The position numbers and the translations under genes are program-made. A DNA stretch of 64,000 nt, taken from the NCBI GenBank assembly GCA_029582265.1, contig CM055837.1, positions 16,280,369-16,344,368 on the forward strand. Direction: 5' to 3'. Source of the stretch: Zoroaster sp. YZ-2022. Taxonomy: Eukaryota; Echinodermata; Asteroidea; Forcipulatida; Zoroasteridae. The notes below the pieces were generated by a model, which was given only the letters and a program-made list of their open reading frames with translations, ran no database searches and was not told the DNA's origin. This document shows positions 11,785 to 23,166 of the stretch, piece by piece. The first letter of the stretch is position 1. Every line of letters starts with the position of its first letter.

Positions 11785-12313
11785 TTCACCATGCAAAGCT
11801 ACAAGTCTTCACACTGAGGATGTTTAGTACCATCACCAACTTCACGTTAAAATAAATTATAAAATTATCATTCAGTAATTATGTAATCGGGTAATGTGTT
11901 CAATCTCTTTAACATAATTCGCGTCAGCCGAATTCATTTAATCCCATATGTACATTCATAAACACAAACTACAAATGTTTTTGACAGACGTAACAGTGCA
12001 AATGCATCCCTATAGGCCTGTGTAAGCAAACCAGCATGCTAAATTTTCAACTTATTTAATTTAGTCATTTACGAGAAATTAGTGAAAATTTGATTTTCTG
12101 TATCATTCCAATGTAGAATTTACGTCTCCGGAAGACAACCATTTCTTTGCAAAATAATTTGAGTAAATATATTTAAACGATAGTACCTTAGACAGAAATA
12201 CTACAATTGATGTTTGATACTGTCATCAACTGTACACCAAGTAAGCTGTATATAAATATGTGAGCACCTTTATTGAGAATACCAATTGGCCTTTATAGTG
12301 TTTATGTATAGAC

Positions 12314-12315
<2 letters not shown>

Positions 12316-12347
<32 letters not shown>

Positions 12348-12690
12348 TATAATAATGTGTGGACTTATATAGCGCACGTATCCACCAACTGAGTGGTGCT
12401 CAAGGCGCATATTATTACCCCTGCTCATAAGGCTCATAAATCATTCCTGAAACCATCTCAGCTCCCTGGGGAGTATACAGCTGAATTGCTGCCATTACAG
12501 CGCATATAGGGCTAATCAACCAACTCTGCCCTCACAGGTACCCATTTAACCCCTGGGTGGAGAGAAGCAATTATGGTTAAGTGTCTTGCTCAAGGACACA
12601 AGTGTCACGGCCGGGATTCGAACCCACATTCTGCTGCTAACACCAGAACTTGAGTCCGGTAAGCTAGACCGCTCGGCCACGACACTCCAC
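12316..12690 (-). mobile_element. tRNA-derived SINE, full length
   Basis: On the minus strand the head has RNA polymerase III boxes: an A-box-like TGGCCGAGCGGTC and a perfect B box, GGTTCGAATCC. The body (CTTGAGCAAGACACTTAAC) follows, then a 3' tail (GCGCCTTGAGCACCACTCAG, TATATAAGTCCACACATT), ending in (ATT)n on the left at 12318-12354. The tail resembles that of the LINE ending at 51991, the likely source of its reverse transcriptase. Confidence 0.88.
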
Positions 12691-13383
12691 ATAGGGACTT
12701 TAACACAAATTACGAATATTTTGACAGATGTTTCAATCATTATATATCGCTAGTATTCTTTAATACTTTAAATGTAATTTAGCTATTGATCCAAATCCAT
12801 GAGGATTAATTGCATGCTCATTCTTGAATCATGTATAATCTTTCCAAGGATTTAACTAATCACTTCTTATATATCCAGTGACTTTGTCTTATTCATGCAT
12901 GCCGTTCTAGTTAAGAAAATATAGGATAGATCAATAAAGGTCGGTAACAAATAACGTTGATTTAAAGATATATTTCCCGTGTTTGGCTCATTTTCCAAAT
13001 ATTTGAATTTAAAAAGTGAATGAATTTTGAAAGATAATATCGTTATTAAAAGAACAAAAAAGGTATGAAATTGTAGGATATATATACATAGCTCAATTCC
13101 TTTAAAGTGTGGATGCATCTACATATAATTTACTGCCTTGAAACCTGACCTGTGGTTCATAATTTTATGAGATATTTTGAGCGTATATATATACACATTC
13201 CAACCGCAAATCAATAAAGTCACGCACTTAGCAAACGATCGCTAGACTGGCAATTGATTAAAACATGTATAATTTCGTGCTTTCTCTTACTTCGGACGTA
13301 ATAACTTCTCAGCATGATTGATACTTTTATCGCCTTCACATCAACTAAGCTATTTTATGTAATTATTTAGTTATTTTTATAAT

Positions 13384-13830
13384 CGGGTAAATACCGTACT
13401 CGAGTAAATTTGTCTGTACTCGAACTTGTTATCGTACTCATGAAAAAGTACACCGTTACAACTTTTAGACGTGGTGTACTCATGCTCGTACTCGACTTTG
13501 TTCTCTTACTCGACTTTGTTCTCTTACTCGTACTCGTTCTCGATTACATTATTTCTGGGCTTGTACTTCATACTCGTACTCATGAAAAAATACCAAATTA
13601 ATGTATTTTTTAAACATCTTTAGGTGATGTCGTCATAACATAATGAACAACCAAACACCTTGAGTTTGTTTTTTTACAAACTCAATACATCTAGTTATTT
13701 CTGGGCTTGTACTTTATACTCGTACTCATGAAAAATACTATACTACAAATCTAGAGTACGAGTACTCATCAGATAGACCTACTCGTACTCGTACTTGAGC
13801 ACCCCTTCTGTCGACTGTCTCGAACTCGTG
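13384..13830. repeat. Degenerate ACTCGT/GTACTCG-rich tract
   Basis: Dense ACTCGTACTCG-type hexamers on both strands, with one internal segment (TTTCTGGGCTTGTACTT) present twice. Open frames across it are low-complexity. A small related patch lies near 59515-59560. Confidence 0.7.
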
Positions 13831-14086
13831 TAAAGGTACTCAGATAAAAGTTGCACTTAAACTTTCATGAAATAGGCTCACAATTTGCATGAATATAGTT
13901 TATATTTTGAATGTAAGGCTATTTACAAACGCAGGTCACGTATCTCTAAACTTTGAGTTCATCCATAATTTAAAAGACATTACACTTGTGTGTTTACGTG
14001 TCTACTGGGCGATTCTGGATCGCAAGTCAAATTGTTTCGTTGGAAATAATTATATAACAATGATGGAAAGAATTTTTTTATTATTA

Positions 14087-14346
14087 CACTGTAAAAATGG
14101 TGTTTAGAATTTCAACATACGCAAAATAAACGCGTGTAGGAAATAGGAAGGCGGTTAAATGCTAAACGGCCATCCTCTGTACATGTTACAAAGCTAAACG
14201 TGCTTAGATTATCGACACCTGTTTTTAGCATTTAAACACACATCACAGAAAAAGCACAATCTATACATCTTTTATGCTAAACATATGAAAAAGTGGGTAC
14301 AAGCATAAATTGTAAAGTTTAAATTCTAAACACCGTTTTTACGGTG
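14087..14346. mobile_element. MITE with TA duplication (260 bp)
   Basis: Ends CACTGTAAAAATGGTGTTTA and TAAACACCGTTTTTACGGTG are inverted, with TA on both sides (14085-14086, 14347-14348). No coding capacity. Confidence 0.88.
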
Positions 14347-14589
14347 TATTATTTCTTGTTTAATGAAACCAATTAGGATCCCTCAAAAGCACACTTAAGC
14401 ACAATAGCTCGGAAGCCTGATGAAACCAGTAAGGACGCTTGTTATGTGAACCAGAAACGGGGATGAACAGTAATTAAAAATACTATGAATAAATTGCAAG
14501 ACAATTAATTTGCATAAATAGCCCATAATTCTATCGGTCAGGGATTTTAAAGGGGCGGAATATTGGAAATAGTGGCAAAACAGTTTTTA

Positions 14590-15442
14590 TATTAGTATGC
14601 ATTCTCTCTTTGAATCAAGATATACATTAAAGGGAAGGTACAACATTGGTAATGTTGGCAACACTGCTTCTATGAGTATGCCTACTCTCTTTGAATCAAG
14701 ATATACACTGAAGGGAAGATACAACAATGGTAATGTTGGCTAAACTGCTTCTATGAGTATGCTTACTCTCTTTGAATCAAGATATACATCGAAGGGAAGG
14801 TACAGCATTGGTAATGTTGGCAACACTGCTTCTATGAGTACGCTTACTCTCTTTGAATCAAGATATACATTGAAGGGAAGATACAACAATGGTAATGTTG
14901 ACAAAACTGCTTCTATGAGTACGCTTACTCTCTTTGAATCAAGATATACATTGAAGGGAAGGTACACATTGGTAATGTTGGCTAAACTGCTTCTATGAGT
15001 ACGCTTACTCTCTTTGAATCAAGATATACATTGAAGGGAAGGTACAACATTGGTAATGTTGGCAAAACTGCTTCTGTGAGTATGCTTACTCTCTTTGAAT
15101 CAAGATATACATTGAAGGGAAGGTACAACATTGGTAATGTTGGCAAAACTGCTTCTGTGAGTATGCTTACTCTCTTTGAATCAAGATATACATTGAAGGG
15201 AAGGTACAACATTGGTAATGTTGGCAAAACTGCTTCTGTGAGTATGCTTACTCTCTTTGAATCAAGATATACATTGAAGGGAAGGTACAACATTGGTAAT
15301 GTTGGCCAAACTGCTTCTATGAGTATGCTTACTCTCTTTGAATCAAGATATACATTGAAGGGAAGGTACAATATTGGTAATGTTGGCAAAACTGCTTCTA
15401 TGAGTATGCTTACTCTCTTTGAATCAAGATATACATTACATA
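14590..15442 (+). repeat. 81-bp tandem array, about 10.5 units
   Basis: The unit contains GAATCAAGATATACATTGAA and GGGAAGGTACAACATTGGTA and is the 5' part of dispersed family B; eleven GAATCAAGATATAC starts are spaced about 81 bp apart. Because 81 is divisible by 3 and neither strand has a stop in frame, long repetitive open frames run on both strands. A one-base deletion near 14965 splits them. There is no start context or flanking gene structure, so I do not call a protein. Confidence 0.93.
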
Positions 15443-15449
15443 ACTAACA

Positions 15450-16410
15450 TATGTATGACGAGACCAACAATTTACGAAACATCTGTACTATAAAATCATG
15501 CTTCTCAAGTTTATTTTGATATTTTTTTTCATTTTAAACCAATTATTTTCCTTTCCTCGTGTAAAATAGAAATGATCACATGAAAAGGAAAATTGCCGAT
15601 AAAATAGCGCAAACCACAGCACAGGTGGTTCATCTTAAAAGGGAAGGTAACCAGGACTACATAAGTATTTGGTAGCGTACGTTAATTTCCATTAATTTCC
15701 AGCCTCTCGTTTTTAAGGAATGTACATTTAAACTAACATGTGAAAGCTTCATCACAGAATGTGCTCATGTTTTTGAGATAAAGACGACAAACAGTTATGT
15801 TGTTACGATTGTAATGTTTTACCCAAAAAAATCTTGCGGCAACCTTTTTGTACGGTAAATTCGACGTGCCAATTGCCTGTTTTCTCTTGAAGATAATAGC
15901 AATAGGCCTACACTTGCTGTCATGTTGCCCTGCGGGGAAGTTGACTTCCCAGTTAAGCACTCTTTCTTGGTTAATTCTTAGTCGCACCTGTACAAAACAA
16001 GAATCGATCCACGGCTTCTTCAGAAAAAGTCACCCGAGGCTGCTCCATCGTCAGATGGCTTAGCGTATTTGTTTACCAAGATCTGCTATTTGCAAGCGTG
16101 TGAGGGGCTTTAAGCAAACATCAATAATTTATCTTCCCCCATGCAGTTTTAGAGAGTTTTATTATCTAAACTCACGGTGAAATGTTTTTTTAAAGTAATT
16201 TTGTCCCGCATACTTCTCAATGGACACGTTTCGCCTCTACTAATAACCTTTCGTACGTTTATATGTATATCGGCATATTCTCCGTGTTATTTACATAATG
16301 TGTGACCAACACTGATGTTATTTTGTCTACTGAAGGCATGACTTTGTAAGGATGACATCAGAGAAGCGATTTTTAAACATTAGATTGCTAGTTGCTTTAC
16401 CTGCTTCAGC
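15450..16410. other. No recognisable feature
   Basis: AT-rich intronic sequence. Open frames of 70-84 residues on both strands around 15730-16060 resemble nothing I know. Confidence 0.35.
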
Positions 16411-16415
16411 ATGCA

Positions 16416-16545
16416 CACTGCAAAAACTGTGGTGTTAAAAACTACACCATTGGTGTTTATATTAGGCAACTCGCACAATATAAACACCATGGAAGAATAA
16501 AGTTGACACCACTGGTGTTATTTTAACACCTCCGTTTTTGCAGGG
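16416..16545. mobile_element. Short MITE (130 bp)
   Basis: Ends CACTGCAAAAACTGTGGTGT and ACACCTCCGTTTTTGCAGGG are inverted, with further inner ACACCA/TGGTGT symmetry. TA lies to the right only, so the target duplication is degraded. Confidence 0.7.
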
Positions 16546-16944
16546 TACACCTCTTGAATCAGAATTTAAAGAGTTCGGTCAGTGATATCTCTTTAAGATG
16601 AATTCACCTTTTAAAAGTGTTGAATTAACATTTCTTAAGTTAAATTTCACTTGACTACATGTTAAATCAAAATTTTCCTTTGAGTTAAATTTAACTTAAC
16701 CCTCCTATTATAACTTTAGTGGGAAGTTGCTACAGAGGTCAAAATCAGTCAACTGCCTTTTTCTACTGCTGACCCAAATGTGCACACAGGGGCATTTTTG
16801 ACTGGTTTTACTGTCATTTTGACCACCCTGAACAATACAAGACAAAAACCAGTCAAAAACGGTCGACTCATTTTGACCTGTAAATGTACTTACTACACCG
16901 TAAGGTTTGACAGTGTTTGACTTTTAAGTGCACGAGGTATATAT

Positions 16945-17624
16945 TTAAAGGGGGACTGACATCCTTTACTTAAGGCGTTTTGTAATAAAATATTGTTTTT
17001 GAGACCCACCTGTGTCTATTTAATCATTGATTTCTGAGTACAAGAATTTTAAAACAATGTTTGAAGTATTTGGGGAGGCAACCTCGCCCATGGTGGAAGC
17101 TTCTTTTGCATAAGATATGTGACGTAAGGTCGAGAAGATCCGATGTGTACATGATGTAGATGTACATACAAACGTTTCACACACGTAGCGTCGATTTAAT
17201 TTCTTCCGTGATTTTTGTTTCCGGAACTATTAAAATGCCGGGAAGATGTGTTGCTGCAGGATGCAGCAACACCACCAAAGACGGTGTTAGCCTTCATCTG
17301 TTCCCAAGTGACCCAAAATATCGCCGTATTTGGACGAGCAAAGTTCGACTGACAAGAGTAAAGTGGTCAGGTCCATCGGCTCACACAGTTTTGTGCAGCG
17401 ATCATTTTGAGCCGAGTTTTGAGCCGATTTTCTCTTACCGACATGACGTCACGAACAGCTCCTCCGTGCAGGGCGGGAACAACTAGTAAAAGTGGGGGGC
17501 ATTTTTACAATGGTAAAATAACACTCTCAAAAACAAAAATTTTATTGATCTTTTACTGATATAAAAGAATAAAACGATCACATATTTAACTGTTTGATTT
17601 AAATCCACGACAGTCCCCCTTTAA
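16945..17624 (+). mobile_element. 680-bp TIR element carrying a THAP-domain fragment (P-element-like)
   Basis: Ends TTAAAGGGGGACTG and CAGTCCCCCTTTAA form perfect 14-bp inverted repeats. Flanks GTATATAT and GTATATCA share six of eight positions, compatible with a decayed 8-bp duplication as made by P-type and hAT transposases. The only coding content is a THAP domain, a DNA-binding domain typical of P-element-type transposases, which supports that origin. Confidence 0.82.
17235..17486 (+). pseudogene. THAP zinc-finger domain fragment inside the TIR element
   Basis: Starts MPGRCVAAGCS and continues through LHLFPSDPKYRRIW, VKWSGPSAHTVLCSDHF. The C-x4-C pair, the conserved Trp and Pro, and the C-x2-H pair of a C2CH THAP finger are present in the expected order and spacing. 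The usual AVPTIF box is missing: after about residue 64 the frame continues into unrelated residues and stops at 83. No transposase catalytic part follows. THAP domains bind DNA; this is most likely a transposase N-terminus captured in a non-autonomous element. Confidence 0.8.
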
Positions 17625-17734
17625 GTATATCAACATTTTGACTGACTTTGACCCTTGCAGTCACAGGAGGGTTTTAATAAAGAGTTGTCACTGACCGAAC
17701 TCTTATAAGGTCCGAAATCATGTACGAAATCTCC

Positions 17735-17860
17735 TGAAGATGATCCGAGCATATACTGATCGAAACGTCGAGCCTTAACCAACTGGTTCTTTTCAGAAAC
17801 ACTTACTACTCAAACGAGAATTTTTACACGGTGTCACCGCCAACAATCATCCCATGCAAA
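17735..17860 (+). repeat. Family F repeat, single arm
   Basis: Contains TACTGATCGAAACGTCGAG and GTGTCACCGC, matching the right arm of the complete copy at 11663-11784. Confidence 0.7.
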
Positions 17861-17893
17861 GCTACAAGCCTTACTTTCTTATAAGGTTGTTTC

Positions 17894-18837
17894 AACACTA
17901 ACCTTCCCAAATCCTCCAAAGTCCTCTTTGCTAAAGTGAAGGATTTTGAAGGATTGTGGTTACATGCTACATGCTCTTTGCTGAAGTGAAGGATTTTGGA
18001 GGATTGAGGTTATTAGGCATACTTGCCTTTCCATGGTACATGTACATCCATGTTTGTTGTAGTGATGGCAAGGTCAGTGCTTGGGTCAGTGGACACTGTT
18101 TTTTGCTCCATGCATGCAGGGAGGGATCCCTGGCCATGTACATGTATCACAGATTATAAACACATGTGTGCATACATGTCATGTGCTTGCTTTACTACTG
18201 AAGGATTTTGGAGGATTCAGGTTATGAGTAAGCAAGTGGGCCTAGGGAGTTGGAGCTAGAGGTTACATATAGCCATGTATAGGCATTTGAACTACGTACA
18301 TGCACTGCATCTCTGTCTTTTCTGAATTTGATACTGCAAAAAGTGGGTTGGGAGAATGACTTTGCTTAATATTTTACCTTGGGTTAAGATAAAATAAATA
18401 AAACTATTATTGTTTAGTTTCCTTGTGACATAACCTCTCTAAAAAGGTGAAATGCCAGTTGTTGACATTTGCTTAGCCCTAACTCCCTAGGCCCATTTGC
18501 TAACACATAACCTGAATCCTCCAAAATCCTTCAGTAGTAAAGCAAGCACATGACATGTATGCACACATGTGTTTCTAATCTGTGATACATGTACATGGCC
18601 AGGGACCCTCCCTGCATGCATGGAGCAATAAACAGTGTCCACTGACCCAAGCACTGACCTTGCAATCACTACAACAAGCATGGATGTACATGTACCATGG
18701 AAAGGCAAGTATGCCTAATAACCTCAATCCTCCAAAATCCTTTACTTTAGCAAAGAGCATGTAGCATGTAACCTCAATCCTTCAAAATCCTTTACTTTAG
18801 CAAAGAGGATTTTGGAGGATTTGGGAAGGTTAGTGTT
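17894..18837. mobile_element. 944-bp fold-back element with about 355-bp arms
   Basis: Left arm from AACACTAACCTTCCCAAATC to about 18250 and right arm from about 18480 to GATTTGGGAAGGTTAGTGTT are long inverted copies of each other. They share the same order of blocks (TCCTCCAAAATCC, CATGGTACATGTACATCCAT, CATGCATGCAGGGAGGG, AAGCAAGCACATGACATG). A loop of roughly 225 bp separates them. Open frames in the arms mirror one another and are not genes. A short relative is at 57307-57572. Confidence 0.92.
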
Positions 18838-19370
18838 AGAGCTCCCTTGAAAACAGTCAAACCTAGTTGTGCTTTTCAACATAATTAACAATTCCGTGCA
18901 CAATATTCGTCTCTCGTGTATGACTTCACTAACATTTTATGTAAATGTTATGTGAATTATGTGTCTTGTTTAATGCCAGAATAACGCCCTTGGTAAAATG
19001 CCATAAAATGCATCCATATTTCATGACGATGAGGAAATAAGCATAAAGCTGACCTCAATGGGAGAGTTCGTTGGCTGAATTCGTTCACATTTGTAAAAGA
19101 TAGGTTGTAAAAATTTATTTGCAGATTTCGACGTTAGATCAATAGATTCACATACACGTTGCAGACGATCACTGCAAAGGTGATGGATTGAAACTTGGGA
19201 AATCTTCGTGTTTTCTTCAAAGCGCTTGATACTTTGATCAACGTAGGCTAACAAAGGACTATAATTAACTTTCAGAGAATACTATGGCCATGTTGTGTTG
19301 GGATAATTACAATAATATTATTGAAAGGGACTATGAAATGCATTTTTGTAGATACATATATTAGCTAGTA
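18838..19370. other. No recognisable feature
   Basis: No open frame, repeat or RNA signal that I can support. Confidence 0.35.
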
Positions 19371-19570
19371 CACTGTAAGAAATATTGGGCAAACACGGTT
19401 GATATGTTGCGCAACACTGGTCAACATATAAACAGGTTACATAGTTGGTTTACCATTGTCCAATGTTGGATAATTTTTTGCCAATATATGTGAACAGTTG
19501 TGGTAAATACTTACCAATTCTGGGAGAAATAACCTTACCCAACCCCATGTTGCCCAACGTTTTTACAGTG
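19371..19570. mobile_element. MITE with TA duplication (200 bp)
   Basis: Ends CACTGTAAGAAATATTGGGC and GCCCAACGTTTTTACAGTG, flanked by TA (19369-19370 and 19571-19572). The terminal CACTGTAA resembles the element at 14087-14346. Confidence 0.85.
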
Positions 19571-20144
19571 TATCCGTTTCGGGACAGTTTAAATAAAATG
19601 GGAAGTAAATTTTCGATGTTAAGTGAAGATTGATATACTTCTTAAATCTGTACACAAAATTTATCCTTAACACATGAGGGCGTTGTTTTGTGAGAACACA
19701 AGACGATCACTGAAAATGAGTAAAAACAAAACCCAAAACCCAAGATAACAGTGGTTACCTCAACCATAGAGAAATAAGCCTCAACGAATATACTGATGGT
19801 AACTAAATACTCAGTTAACACGACAACACAAACAAGTTACGAGAACTGTGTTATTAAAACGCAATAGACGAATTTCAAATTGACCCAGTCTGCGCAATTC
19901 CGCATTGTAACCGAGGCTGTCTGTGTCAAGTCGCAACACCGATGCGAGGTAGACAATAAAACAACTCATGCTCCCATCATACAGCGCATGCGTCAACACT
20001 GAGAGCCTCGTTATCAAACCCGGAAGTGTGCAAATCAACGTTATTTTCGTCATCTTGGGATTTGTCTATAACGACATTATCGTATTCGTAATGATACCTA
20101 TGTTCAAATTTACCACTCTATCGCATTTTATTCGTAAAAAAAAA

Positions 20145-20496
20145 GGCCAAAAAAAAGGTCCCCAGTTTCTGGTCTCCGCGCGCGTCGCCATTTTTAATTT
20201 TTTGTTTTGTTTTTGCTACGAAACGGTGTCCAATGGCAGCCAAAATTGCTGGATCGATTGGAATTCTGCCGTGCTGTGCTTTAAATGACTTTTCACATAG
20301 GGGTATGAACGTTTGCCCAATTTGTGAGGCCTCTCTTAGTCACCATACTTTGTATATGGGGAAATTTGGTCCCCGCGTATATAATGTATCGCGTATTTCC
20401 CTGTGGGCAACAACAAAAAAGATGGCCGAAAAAAGCGCGTCACCGTACCGATTTTGAAGCCAACCAATGACCAGAATCCGGAGACTTTTTTGGGCC
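20145..20496 (+). mobile_element. MITE family A, copy 4, both ends present
   Basis: Ends GGCCAAAAAAAAGGTCCCCAG and CCGGAGACTTTTTTGGGCC are inverted copies. The interior carries the family's shared block (GATTGGAATTCTGCCGTGCT, CACCATACTTTGTATATGG). A 74-residue open frame crosses it, but the frame is not kept in other copies, so I call no gene. Confidence 0.82.
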
Positions 20497-20706
20497 TAAC
20501 TAATGTGTCCATAAACACGTATTCAGCTTACTATTAAGGCTTCCCCATACAAAATACCTCACTATGGCACTAGTAGACCGCATTGAATTATTTATTATAG
20601 GATGTCTTGAGTCATCTGCGTCAATTTGAAATATCACTTTCACAGCCACTGAAATGCGACTTGGGTTAAAGATGTCTAAGGATTTGTAAGGAATTTCCTA
20701 ACTATA

Positions 20707-20934
20707 CATAACAGCAAAAGAAACGTCACCCCCTAAATTTTGATAAGTATGAGAACATGTTTAGCTTATGTGTCCTCAGACGTCATGCATGACGAATTTT
20801 GAGGTCAACCAAATTTGCAACATTGTGTTCGTATTACACTCCATACTCATAATATTCTTCATTAAACAAATTATATTAATTATAAAATGAAAATAATAAA
20901 TATTTTTAGGGGTGACGTTTCTTTTGCTGTTATG
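20707..20934 (+). mobile_element. MITE family D, copy 2 (228 bp)
   Basis: Reverse-complement partner of 761-988, nearly identical, with TA on both sides. Only six bases separate it from a family C element starting at 20941. Confidence 0.9.
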
Positions 20935-20940
20935 TATATT

Positions 20941-21132
20941 AAAGGGATAATAGCGTTATGATTAGAGCAGACTTTCAACAGGGCATGGAAACGGTGTCCT
21001 GTAGTTTAAGATGAACACAGTGACTGAAAATTACTGGCTCATTTATGCAGTAAAATTGGTTCCAGTCACTGAATTATCTAAAACTACCACTCCAATTCCA
21101 TGCCCTGTTGATCGTGACGTTATTGTACCTTT
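20941..21132 (+). mobile_element. MITE family C, copy 1, internally deleted
   Basis: Ends AAAGGGATAATAGCGTTATG and CGTGACGTTATTGTACCTTT are inverted. The interior (CAACAGGGCATGGAAACGG ... CAGTGACTGAAAATTACTGG) is also nearly palindromic. The family's central GGTAATATGACCTTATC block is missing. TTAA overlaps both ends. Confidence 0.82.
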
Positions 21133-21848
21133 AAATGATAGCACGTCAGACGAAATAACAAATTTAAATTGTTTCTCTCTAAGAGGAAAGCGCTTCAGAC
21201 GGAATCATTTCTCACGATGATTCACACTTGTACAAACTTCACAGAAAGTACTATTTATGTAAAACTTAGACCTATTATTTTTTCCCTTAATACTAATGTT
21301 GTTAGACTGTAATTCAATCGGCCTACAGTAATTACTGCAGCTAGCTTCCCATAAAAAACATATTTAAAAGCAATCATGTTTTAAGGTCGTAGTCCAATTA
21401 GGCTTATTTGAACACCATTTCGAAGCCGTATACATTCTAAAGGAGCAAAAAAAATGAATAGAGCGTGCAGTTTTGACCTACATATTGCAGAGGATTTGTT
21501 AGATTACAAATCATTATGGATATTCTGAAGCTTTAACGGTTTGCACAGACCCAAAATACCGTTTTTAATTTTATCAAATATTACTGGGAAGATACTAAAT
21601 GTAAAATTTCCTCATTTCAAAATAACGAAATTATTCTCCGATAGCTATACCTTGAAAAGGAACCAATAAGCCTGAAAAGATATATTCTGTCTCAAGTAAT
21701 CTCACGCAAAGCTTGCCTGAAGGGACATTGTTTTTGCTCCAAGTGTCTTCTGTAAAACAAAATTGTGAATGCTTTTTCACACTTCTCTTGAATTAAACTC
21801 TGTATAAGGCTGGAACTTTCACAAGTTGGTTGTTAAATCTATTGATTT

Positions 21849-22033
21849 AAACGGAGACAATATCGTCAAGATCAGAGCAGACTTTCAACATGGAATCGGT
21901 GTCCCAGTTTAAGATGAACCCAGTGATTGAAAATTACTGGCTCATTTATGCAGCAGCAACGGTAATATGACCTTATCGTGTGGGTATTATTTTCAGTCAC
22001 TAAATTAATCTAAAACTAGCACTCTGATTCCAT
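21849..22033 (+). mobile_element. MITE family C, copy 2, right end lost
   Basis: Keeps GGAGACAATATCGTCAAGAT and the interior to GATTCCATGCC, then stops abruptly at a GC-rich duplicated segment. Confidence 0.75.
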
Positions 22034-22205
22034 GCCAAGGGGGAGGGCGGTCCCCAATGCAGGTCGTCGCTCCCCCCTTGCGGCAAGACGGCCAATTGCA
22101 CTTGTTGGAGTCGTTGCAGAGGGGAGGGCGTGCCCATCCCCCATGCAGACCATCGTGCCCCCCGTGCGGCAAGACGGCCAGTGTAATTTGTTGGAGTCGT
22201 TTCGG
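22034..22205 (+). repeat. GC-rich tandem duplication, two units of about 85 bp
   Basis: Each unit has GGGGAGGGCG, CCCC.ATGCAG, TGCGGCAAGACGGCCA and TTGTTGGAGTCGTT in order. It abuts the truncated MITE and is far more GC-rich than its surroundings. Open frames on both strands are by-products. Confidence 0.8.
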
Positions 22206-22418
22206 ACTCTAACGTGAAACCAAATCAAAGGTCATAACGGCTGGTGATCTAGTCCAGTCATAAATGTTTGGAACATTGCCGTTTATTGTATCCACGCCTT
22301 AATAAAGAATTACTTGTGGAAATTTGCATGCGCATACGCTTAATTATATTGATTTTATTGATGTCTATAACATTATACCTATTATACGGAAGATCAAATA
22401 AACCACATGTAGGGTTAA

Positions 22419-22673
22419 CAATGGCTTAACTAGGATCCAATTTTCAGGTGGACACTAAGGGTGCGCCACTTTTTCTAGGGGGGGCATGTCAATACTTGAA
22501 TCCTGCAGTCTCAAATAGGGACCTATTTCTTCAAAATTCTGAATGGAGGGTACCCAGGGGGGCATGGACCTCGGCTGAGGGGGGGACACGTGCCCCCGTG
22601 TCCCCGTGCCCCCGTGCCCCCGTGCCCCCGTGCCCCCGTGCCCCCGTGCCCCGCCCCCATAGTTACACCACTG
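22419..22673. mobile_element. hAT-type MITE (255 bp) with perfect 8-bp duplication
   Basis: Ends CAATGGCTTAACTAGG and CATAGTTACACCACTG match the hAT-like end CAGTGGYGTAACTA. AGGGTTAA lies directly on both sides (22411-22418, 22674-22681). The interior holds a CGTGCCCC tandem repeat (about 22590-22652). Confidence 0.9.
22590..22652 (+). repeat. CGTGCCCC tandem repeat
   Basis: About seven units of an 8-bp GC-rich repeat inside the hAT MITE. Confidence 0.9.
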
Positions 22674-22897
22674 AGGGTTAACAACCTTTCACCACGAAGA
22701 CCAGCATTATTATTGTCCAACGGGAATTCTTAGACACTTCATCAGATAATGTAGAGAAGAAATGAAGCATAATGCTTTTAAATATCCCCCTGTGACAGAC
22801 AAAGACTAGACGTGACAAGGACATGTAACAGGAATGTCAGAGCTGACTTATAAATAATTCATAACAAAAATTGCATTTGATAATAATCTTGAATCAG

Positions 22898-23166
22898 TTC
22901 GAATGCGCGCGTCGCCTCAGATCAGCGCGCAGGCAATTTAAAAAAAATTTTTTTTGCAATGACACGATGTCCAATTGCAGCTGAAATTGCTGGATCGATT
23001 GGATTTCTGAACGTTTGCCGAATTGTGAGGCCTCTCTTAGCCACCATACTTTGTATATTGGAAATTTTATCTCCGTGTATACATGAACGGTATCACGTAT
23101 TTCCCAGTTGAAAAAAAAATGCGCGTCACCGCACCACTTTTTGAAGCCGACCGATGACCAGAAACA
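22898..23166 (+). mobile_element. MITE family A, copy 5, truncated at left
   Basis: Contains GCGCGTCGCCTCAG, GCTGGATCGATTGGAT and CACCATACTTTGTATATTGG, ending GACCAGAAAC. Sequence to about 23310 continues as family B (ATAGTGAAAATGTATTCAGA). Confidence 0.75.

Larger units (their letters stand above)
16569..17704. mobile_element. Outer TIR element interrupted by a THAP-bearing MITE
   Basis: Inverted ends AAGAGTTCGGTCAGTGA and TCACTGACCGAACTCTT. Internal sequence has many GTCAAAA/TTTTGAC motifs on both strands. The element at 16945-17624 sits inside it. Confidence 0.75.

Noticed and set aside
12580..12690. tRNA gene
   Set aside because: A and B boxes are good, but they continue into a SINE body and tail; no complete acceptor stem. 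The same holds at 23830-23937.
14982..15447. Repetitive protein of 150 residues
   Set aside because: Open frames on both strands of an 81-bp tandem repeat derived from a MITE; no gene signals.
20233..20457. Small CPIC...SHH protein encoded in a family A MITE
   Set aside because: The cysteine/histidine pattern is tempting, but other copies of the element do not keep the frame.
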